In this document: positions 13,101 to 20,517 of the stretch, in pieces
Position numbering within the stretch: the first letter of the stretch is position 1
Layout: the number at the start of each line of letters is the position of its first letter
DNA from: Posidonia oceanica
Lineage: Eukaryota; Streptophyta; Magnoliopsida; Alismatales; Posidoniaceae
DNA: 64,000 bases
Direction of reading: 5' to 3'
Assembly: GCA_037176725.1 (NCBI GenBank)
Contig: JAZBRS010000059.1
Coordinates: forward strand, 13,565,001 to 13,629,000
Made by a program: the position numbers and the translations under genes
Notes under the pieces: model-generated
Database searches by the model: none
Seen by the model: the letters and a program-made list of their open reading frames with translations, nothing else
What the model was told of the DNA's origin: nothing

Positions 13101-14546
13101 GAATTGCAAATGATAAGTTTCGGACTTAACGACCGGAAGGATGAGTTTCATGCTCATCAACCGAGGATTGGTTTCAGACCTTTCGACCGCCAAAGAAAAT
13201 GCAAATAATAAGTTTCGAACTTATCGACCGGAAGGATGAGTTTCGGACTCATCGACCGAGGATAGGATTCGGACCTATCGACCGCAATAAAAAATGCCAA
13301 TGTTAAGTTTCGGACATATCGACCGGAAGGATGATTTTCGGACGCATCAACCGAGGATAGGTTTCAGACCAATCGACCGCGAAAGAAAATGCAAATGATT
13401 TGTTTCGGCCTTATCGACCGAAAGGATGTGTTTCGAACTAATCAACTGAGGATAGGCTTCAGACCTTCTGACCGCAAAAGAGACTGCAAATGATAAGTTT
13501 CGAACTTATCGACCGAAAGGATGAGTTTCGGACACATAGACAGAGGATAGGTTTCAGACCCATCGACCGCAAAAGAAAATGCAAATGATAAGTTTCAGAC
13601 TTATCAACCGGAAGGATGAGTTTCAGACTCTTCGACCATGGATAGGTTTCGGACGTATCGACCACAAAAGGAAATGCAGTGAGAAGTTTCAGACTTACCG
13701 ACCGGAAGGATGAGTTTCGAACTCATCGACCGAGGATAGGTTTCGGACCTATCAACCGCAAAAGAAAATGCAAATGATCTGTTTCGGACTTATCGACAGG
13801 AAGGATGAGTTTCGGACTCATCAACCAAGGATAGGTTTCGGACCTATCGACCGCAATAGAAAATGCAATTGATAAGTTTCGTACTTATCGACTGGAAGGA
13901 AGAGTTTCGAACTCATCAACCATGGATAGGTTTCGGACCTATCGACCGCAAAAGAAAATGCAAATGATATGTTTCAGACTTATCGACCGTGTGGATTAGT
14001 TTTGGACTCATCGACCGTGGATCGGTTTCGGACCTATCGACCGCAAAAGAAAATGCAAATGATAAGTTTCGGACTTATCAACCGGAAGGATGAGTTTTGG
14101 ACTCATCGACCGAGGATAGGTTTCGGACCTATCGACCACGAAAGAAAATGCAAATATTATGTTTTGGACTTATCGACCGAAGGATGAGTTTCAGACTCAT
14201 CGACCGAGGATTGGTTTCGGACCTATCGACCGCAAAAGAAATTGCAAATGATAAGTTTCGGACTTATCGACCAGAAGGATGAGTTTCGGACTCATCGAGT
14301 GAGGATAGGTTTCAGACCAGTCGACCGCAAAAGGAAATGCAAATGATAAGTTTCGGACTTATCGACCGGATGGATGAGTTTCAGAATCCTCGACCGAGGA
14401 AAGGTTTCGGACCTATCAACCGCAAAAGAAGATGCAAATGATAAGTTTCGGACATATCGACCAAAAGGTTGTGTTTCGGTCTCATCGACCGTGGATTTGT
14501 TTCGAACCTTTCGACCACGATGAAAATGCAAATGATAAGTTTCGGA

Positions 14547-14551
14547 CTTAT
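14547..14551. repeat. Target site duplication, left copy (CTTAT)
   Basis: CTTAT lies directly outside the left LTR and is matched exactly at 27103-27107. In the uninterrupted satellite it is the 3' arm of hairpin H1, so removing the element and one copy restores a normal monomer. Confidence 0.95.
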
Positions 14552-15520
14552 TGTAGTAATCCTGAATTCTGATCGTCCATGCACATTACCAAAGCTTGTG
14601 TGCACCGATCAAAATAGGGTCACTATATGCGACTAGATCCGAGGGAAGAACTCGACTCGGAAACGCTGGCAAAAGAAAAGAAAAGAAATGATAAGACAAT
14701 TCGGATTCGCCACTGGGTCTATTGATTTGGAAGACAAGGAAAACCAGGGGGTAAAGCATGAAAAGACATGCTGAACTGGATGCAAGGAGGAGCAAAGGGA
14801 TGCAAGGATACGCTAAGCTATGCTATGCTATTATGCTTTGCTATGACTCTGGCCTAGGATAAAGGAAAGGTCGATGCGAGCCAAGAGAAAGGGCAAGGAC
14901 TCCTGTTACGCACGGGGAAGGTGTTAGGCACCCCGATACGTCCGAGAGTCGGTCTTTCTTAGGCAATCTCGCGCTTATGCAAGGAATTGCTAGCCTAAAT
15001 GCCTTAAATGCTTACCTATTATGTAAGGGAAGTAAACGTGCTATCTAAGTGCTCAGCCACGCTGCTAGTGTTCCGAACTGGGCGGACCCTGGTTCGTGAG
15101 AACTCCTAAGCAGTATGCATCATGGCCCTATATGCGAATGCAAGCGATAAAACAAAACGGCGGGAAAACCAAGCAATGTGAGCGATAAAGCAAAACAGGT
15201 GCGAAAAATGGTGCGGAAAATGCGGGAAATACTGCAACGTGTGGAAAACGATGCAAAAAGCGGAAAGCTATGCAAAGGGACGCGGAAAACCATGCAGCGG
15301 AGCGAGAAACGATGTAAAACGCGAAAAACAGGGCGAGGCATGGAAAACGAGGCAAAGCGGGGTGCGAAATCAAAACAAAGGGGTGGGTAACATGCATTGG
15401 GGTTGCAGCAAGCCAATGAAGCAATAAAATGCGAAAAACAGCAAATGACGCGAAATCAGCGTTTTAAAATGGCTGTCAGCCATCTACAAGCATTGGACGC
15501 TGGCAACACCAGCATCCAAC

Positions 15521-15524
15521 GTTG
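15521..15524. other. Deletion junction in the left LTR
   Basis: Left LTR sequence reads CCAACGTTGAGGGATGC. In the right LTR the two halves are CCAACGTCGG (24791-24800) and TTGTTTGAGGGATGC (ending near 26461). At most one base of microhomology (T) is shared, and no duplication flanks the 1651-bp segment. The left breakpoint lies at the centre of a GCGTCCAACG palindrome module. Confidence 0.8.
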
Positions 15525-15869
15525 AGGGATGCAAGGGTTCTGCTGCGAATTGCAGTGGCTTGGGCAGGAATTGCAGGCAAATGGCAGGTGCTCTGGGTGT
15601 GGGAAGGCCACGAGGAATGGCAGGAGGGGTGTGGGCGTGTCAGTCGGCAGCGAGGAGGCCGATGGCGGCTGACAGAGGCGGCAGGGGTCAGTGAGGGCAA
15701 GGAGAGCTGGATTTCAGCTGAAATAGAGGAGAGATAGGTAGTAACTCAAGCTTGGAAGGTAGTGGATGGCGTGGAGTGGAGGAAGGGACGGGTAGTAAGT
15801 GAGGGGAGGCGGTGGATTGGACGAGAGGTGAGAGGAAGGAGGCGGAGCAGCCGCTGCTGCAACCGAGCC

Positions 15870-15955
15870 GTTGGACACTAGACCAGAGGGCGTCCAACGT
15901 TGGACACTGGAACAGGACACGTCCAACGTTGGACGCTGCCTATTCCAGCGTTCAA
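15870..15955. repeat. LTR palindrome module 6 (left LTR copy)
   Basis: Same module as 26797-26885. The left copy keeps GTCCAACGTTGGACGC at its second centre, where the right copy has GTCCAATGTTGGACAC, and it has decayed instead at the first arm (GTTGGACACTAG). Confidence 0.73.
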
Positions 15956-16176
15956 CGAGCTCAGTTGGCAAAAGGCTACAACAAGGCTTGGGCTTGGGCC
16001 AAAGAGGTGGAAAAAGGTGTAAAATGGTTTGAGGTTTTGGCTTGGGATTTAGGTGAGGTTTTGAGCTAGGTTTTGGGTTAGAAAAGAGGTAGAAAAAAGA
16101 AGTGCCAATCCAGAGTCCACACGAGCCTGCAGGAGAAAACAACCAACTTCTGGGCTGTCAGAATGGGGTGTCTACA

Positions 16177-16190
16177 GATGCCCCTCCCTG
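16177..16190 (-). other. Polypurine tract next to the 3' LTR
   Basis: In element orientation CAGGGAGGGGCATC lies directly before the 3' LTR start TGTAGACACC. The purine core GGGAGGGG is the expected plus-strand DNA primer. Its position on the gag-distal side agrees with the primer binding site on the other side. Confidence 0.85.
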
Positions 16191-17772
16191 AGTGAGGTCA
16201 AGCGTAGCGAGACCAATGCTCAGGAGACAAGACACCCTACCTGACGCCGGCAAGAGCACAAATTGCTATGGACGTGAGTCACTTATCCGGCGGATGCACC
16301 GGAAATCATGACTCGATGCCACAATGCAGATGCAGATGCAGGATGCTAATGCAATGCAATGCATGCTAATGCAGAAGTTAGTGCAAAGCTTATGTTAGAT
16401 GTTAGTGCAGAACTAGTATGCAATGCGAATGCTGATGCTGGACTAGCATAAACTAGTGCACGTGCGAGTGCTGTGTATGAGGAGATGCTATGCAGATGCA
16501 TGGGGAATGCTGGCACTAAGGCCGATGCTGATGCATGGGGTGCTATGCTTGCAGATGCCAATGCTTGAAAGCTAATGCTTGAATGCTAGTGCTTGAATGC
16601 TTGCAGGAGTGCTAATCCTTTAAGTGAATGCTTGCAAATGCTAATGCTTGAAAGTGCTAATGCTGTGCGTGCTTGCTAATGCTGGGGCCGTGTAGAGTGA
16701 TGCATGGAGAAGAAGTAGGGGGTTCTACAGGGCAATGCGGCAAGTTGGCTGCTTGTCCAAGCTTGCGCAGAAAAGCTGGTCCGGGGGGGCTAACACACAT
16801 GCCACTTGGGCAGGCTGCTAGTCCAGGGGAGACCACGGGCTCTTGTCCGTTCAGGACAAGTGGAACAAGCAGGAGCTCGCGAGGCCGCGAGAATGAGAGA
16901 GTGCTTGCCTCCAGGCGAGGCAACAGACAGGCAAAAGAGGTAGAAGGGGTAACGCAATGCAAAGGGGATCCTAAGCAATGCGGGAAAGTGAATGCAAATG
17001 CAGATGAATGCAGACGCTAGAATGCTGTGCAAATGATATGCCTATGCTAACGCTTACTGTGCTGAAACTCCTCTGGGGGAAAGCGGGATGGTGCATGCAC
17101 GCGGAAAAGTGGAAATGAAATGCAATGCTGTCGCTGGCCAATGCATGTAGGCCAAGCAACGGGGGTGCCATTCGCAAAGCTCAGCTGTAGACGAATGGCG
17201 ATGCAAGTGCATGGGATACTGCAGAAAGTAAATATGCTAAAAGTAAAGCAGGGGAATGTGCATGCAGCAGCGGATACTAAAAGACCCGAGAAAGCGGAAT
17301 GCGGGAGTTGATGGAAGGACCACAGAGGAGCGGCAGCGCAAATAAGGGCACAATGCATGAGATGCTATGCAGTGGATGCAAGGTATGCAGCGGAACGCTG
17401 GGCATGCAGAATCGAGAAAGCGATCCTGGGTTATGCATTACTGCGAGCAACATCCCGAGCCGGCAATGCTATAAAAAGAAGCATGCGAGCGACGAAGATG
17501 CTGCCTTAGGCAATACGTGAACCTGGGGTTCGGATCCTAAGCGCGCGATGTCCGTGTAATGATGAGATGCAGTACTAGGACTGACTCTACAAGGCATACA
17601 AAGGAGCTATATGATGCTATGCAATGCGAATGCTGTGAGATGCAGTGTACTAATAATGATGGAACGCCGGGCACGTGAGACCGGGAAAACGATCCTGATC
17701 GCGCGACATCCAGGCGATGATGAAATACTAATGCCATGCAACAAAATGCTATTACACTAAGATGAAATGGGT
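16191..17772. other. Non-coding element interior with ATGC-rich degenerate repeats
   Basis: From about 16320 to 16690 the sequence is a degenerate run of ATGC words (GCAGATGC, CTAATGC, TGAATGCT). Related ATGCAATGC words are scattered to 17750. Open frames on both strands are short, low in complexity and match nothing known. This is where pol would lie in an autonomous relative. Confidence 0.6.
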
Positions 17773-18440
17773 GATAGGTTAACGAACCTATCGCCGAATA
17801 GTTAGCGCTATCAGCCCACGGGGTGTTAATGGACTCACCACCGGATAGTTGGGGCTATCAGCCCGATGGATGGTGACAGACCAACGAGTCTGTCAGGCAA
17901 GAGGGGTGATTACAAGTGTGACAGCTTGTAACCACGAATGCAACGGGAATACCATACCCGAGGGTGTGGCAGAGGTCCGCAGATGCTCCCGTAACAGTTA
18001 GGGATGTCAGCCCAAATGCAGATGGAAATGGGATACCAGGGGGCAGCTAAACAAAGATGCCCCTGGTATCGGCGAACGATACCAGGGGGCAGCCGAAGCG
18101 CCCCTGGCATCAAAATGCAAGGCGGAGACAACACTAACGGGTTTGTCAGCCGAGTAGTTAGGGCTACCAGCCCGAATGCAGTGAAATGGATGTAAGGGCA
18201 CACCGTGCAAAGTGCAATGACGATGGGGGATGCAATGGAATAATGCAAATGCAAGGTGATAAGTTAACGAACTTATCGCCGAATAGTTAGGGATATCAGC
18301 CCAAATGCAACGCAGATATGCAGGATGACATTTTAACGGGCGTCAGCCGAGCAGTTAGGGCTGCCAGCCCGATGCAGAGGAATGCAAAGTGATAGGTTAA
18401 CGGACCCATCGCCGAGCAGTTAGGGTTGCCAACCCGAATG
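17773..18440 (+). repeat. 3'-UTR tandem repeat cluster 1 (degenerate units)
   Basis: A more degraded cluster of the same alpha-beta unit, interspersed with ATGCAAATGC filler. Clear alpha hairpins: GATAGGTTAACGAACCTATC at 17773, GATAAGTTAACGAACTTATC near 18259 and GATAGGTTAACGGACCCATC near 18392. Beta stems include ATAG/CTAT near 17855, GTAG/CTAC near 18155 and GCAG/CTGC near 18352, all around a TTAGGG or TTGGGG loop. The copy near 18259 is preceded by AATGCAAATGCAAGGT, close to the satellite spacer AATGCAAAT. Confidence 0.82.
18032..18111. repeat. Two adjacent long inverted repeats
   Basis: GATACCAGGGGGC pairs with GCCCCTGGTATC (18032-18070). A second GATACCAGGGGGC (from 18078) pairs with GCCCCTGGCATC (to 18111). 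Stems of about 11-12 bp enclose loops of about 10-15 nt. They lie inside cluster 1 and may be an amplified relative of its hairpins. Confidence 0.75.
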
Positions 18441-19876
18441 CAGAAATGCTACAGAACGGAAACAGAAATCCATCGTGATAGGCATGCAATGGTCTCAGCG
18501 CGGGCATGCCTCGCGGCGTCACAAGGTGACAAACGAGGTACATGCCGGTCGTCACGGACCTACCCACGCGGTGGGCGGCAAAATTTGAAAATCGCGGAGC
18601 CTCTGAGCGAGGCAGGCAAAAATGCTCGTCCTTGGCTCCGGTTTTAGAAAATAGGGAGAAAGGAAGATAAAGATATATTACAGCATGCATGTTTTGGTGG
18701 CTTTGGACTCAAAGCAGCTACGCCATGAGGATGCTTATGCGATTGCTGTCTCAGGAGACCCGATCCTCGAGCGACGCCATGCCGAGTTGTGGTCGGTGGC
18801 TCTCTTTCTCACTCTTGGCTTAGGATGAGGCCTTGGCTTTGTAGAGTATAGCCTTCGGCTGCAGGGTAGCAGAAGCGTTGGATGCAGCTTCTTAGCCTCC
18901 GTTTCAATGCTTCGGGGACCAACTACCGCTTTTGACACTCACAGAATAGATCTTTCTTTTCCCCTCATGAGTGACCGAAGTTGCATCTAGCCTGCCAAGG
19001 AAGTAGTGATGTCTGCAGAGGAGATTGGAGCGTGCTGCTGCGCTCGAAGGGTGGGGCTAGGCCCTCCTGATAATGCATCTCGTGCAGTTGCCAGTGTGGC
19101 ACTTGAAGCTGAAGGCTGAGGTGGCTTCGACGCTCGTCTGAGTCACTCCTCTCATGAGCGCCTTCTTTCTTCGCTTTCTTTCTGCATTTTTCTTTTGTGC
19201 TCAGCATGCATATCATGTTGTCGTTTCTTCTACTCACATGACCTCTATTCTTTTGGATATGCATGTCTTCGCCCTCTTGGGGTAGCAGTCCCGGATGAGG
19301 CGTTGAAAGTTCGACTGATCAGCGTACACCCCCAGCCTCTGCAATGTGTATACAGCCTCTGGCTATGCTCTACTCTGCCTTGGTCCTATACATGATCGGT
19401 GGACTCTCTAGTTAAGGTGGACATCGCTTTGGGAGTTTTTAAGCTCGACGAGTCGCTCTGTTCTACTCTAGTCTCACTCTGTAGCCACATACAAGAGATG
19501 ACGCTGCTCGGGTGAGACCTACCTAAGACTGTCACTGCTTGACATCCTCCAGGCGCTGCTTGTTTGTCCAAAGCCGAGTTTCTAATTATGCAAATGTTTG
19601 TGGGTTTTGTATATTTTAGCAAGGGAAAGGACAAACATGTTTTTGGGTTTTGCATTGGTTTTGTATTTTTATGATTTTTGCTTAGGAAAACATAAAAGGG
19701 AAAACCAGCAGAAAGGCGAAGAAAATATTTTTGCTATTTTTGTTTTCTTGATGTTTTTGGCTTTATGCTTTACAGAATGCAAGAAATGATATGTACATGC
19801 AATAAATAACAATGCATGATGGCAGATATGTGCAGGATGAATGGATATGCATGCAAAGTGATTGATATGTGCAGGT
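18441..19876. other. Non-coding stretch between the two hairpin clusters
   Basis: About 1.4 kb of more complex sequence. I found no reverse transcriptase, RNase H, integrase or protease motif in the frames read on either strand. The end nearest cluster 2 (19600-19760) is T-rich and shares a 15-nt word, TTTTTATGATTTTTG (19666-19680), with 20178-20192 on the other side of the cluster. Its origin is unknown; captured host DNA or decayed element sequence are both possible. Confidence 0.5.
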
Positions 19877-20130
19877 GATAAGTTGACAGACTTATCGCCG
19901 AATAGTTAGGGATATCAGCCCAAATGGTAAGTTGACGGACTTACCACCGAGTAGTTAGGGCTACCAGCCCAGTGATGATAGGTTGACGGACCCATCGCTG
20001 GATAGTTAGGGGTATCAGCCCGATGATGATAGGTTAACGGACCTATCGCCGGATAGTTAGGGGTATCAACCCGGATGATGATAGGTTAACGGACCTATTA
20101 CCGGATAGTTAGGGGTATCAGCCCGTATGA
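19877..20130 (+). repeat. 3'-UTR tandem repeat cluster 2 (five ~51-bp units)
   Basis: Five head-to-tail units start near 19877, 19926, 19977, 20028 and 20080. Each has hairpin alpha, for example GATAGGTTAACGGACCTATC (7-bp stem, 6-nt loop), then GCCG, then hairpin beta such as GTAGTTAGGGCTAC followed by CAGCCC. Alpha arms change in pairs between units: GATAAG/CTTATC, GGTAAG/CTTACC, GATAGG/CCTATC. Given on the plus strand, these resemble the satellite subrepeats in the same orientation. They lie in the untranslated region between gag and the polypurine tract. Confidence 0.88.
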
Positions 20131-20517
20131 TAATGAATGCATGCAGGAAAAAATGCAAGTTTTTAGGGTTTTTATACTTTTTATGATTTTTGACATGGCA
20201 AGAAAACACAAAAACAAAACAAAACAAAACAAAAAGAAAGACAGTGCAGGAAACAAAAGGGAGGTAAGAAAGACTTACCTGTCAGCAACCTCAAGAGGGA
20301 GGTGCTGGGTCTGCCCTTACGCTGCTGATGCTGTCGGCAGTGCGGGGAGCACTGGGGCTGCAGATATTGGAGAAGAAGCTTACCTGAACGGTATTGCGAT
20401 TGGGCTTGCTGTTGATTCTGCCGTTGCGCTTCCGAGCGTCCCTCGGACAAACAGGCAGGGATAGGAAGGGGGATTGCGTCGATGGGATCGGAAGGACCCA
20501 CCGGGGCAGAGCTGAAT
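20131..20517 (-). other. Region just downstream of gag, no clear gene
   Basis: A CAAAA-type microsatellite occupies about 20204-20236. An overlapping minus-strand frame (20555-20181) reads through from another phase and is Gln- and Pro-rich, with no domain I recognise. A protease would be expected here in an autonomous element, but no DTG/DSG motif in a plausible context was found. Confidence 0.5.

Larger units (their letters stand above)
1..14551 (+). repeat. Left arm of ~95-bp three-hairpin satellite array
   Basis: Continuous head-to-tail tandem array of about 153 monomers that starts before the window and ends at the retrotransposon. The consensus monomer has subrepeat H1 (GATAAGTTTCGGACTTATC plus GACCGGAAG), H2 (GATGAGTTTCGGACTCATC plus GACCGAG) and H3 (GATAGGTTTCGGACCTATC plus GACCG), followed by the spacer CAAAAGAAAATGCAAAT. 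Each subrepeat is a 7-bp stem with a TTCGG loop. The consensus has nine CpG sites per 95 bp. Some monomers carry one, two or four hairpins, for example near 245, 881 and 5398. Short open frames recur because the monomer lacks stops for a stretch, but 95 is not a multiple of 3, so no frame is kept between monomers. I see no gene here. The satellite family is not one I can name. Confidence 0.96.
14552..16176 (-). repeat. 3' LTR of the element (internally deleted, 1625 bp)
   Basis: It matches the right LTR from 14552 to about 15522 and again from about 15523 to 16176, with both termini intact (TGTAGACACC start and ACTACA end in element orientation). About 1.65 kb present in the other copy is missing at 15522/15523. 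The conserved GGGGTGCCTAACACCTTCCC block is at 14905-14940. Freshly inserted LTRs are identical in length, so the loss happened after insertion unless an unequal template was copied. Confidence 0.93.

Noticed and set aside
1..14551. CRISPR array
   Set aside because: There are no unique spacers between constant repeats: the whole unit is repeated, and context and size are those of a plant satellite.
15120..15897. Open frames in the LTRs on both strands (up to about 150 codons)
   Set aside because: They are biased in composition, overlap each other in several frames and match no protein family I know. They are also broken differently in the two LTRs.
14552..16176. Element on the plus strand, with the left LTR as 5' LTR
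   Set aside because: Sequence after 16176 on the plus strand has no tRNA-complementary site. The tRNA-Arg site, the polypurine tract and gag all place the element on the minus strand.
18397..19264. Possible captured host exon or pol remnant between the UTR clusters
   Set aside because: Frames on both strands show no catalytic motif or recognisable domain, so I left it as unplaced non-coding sequence.
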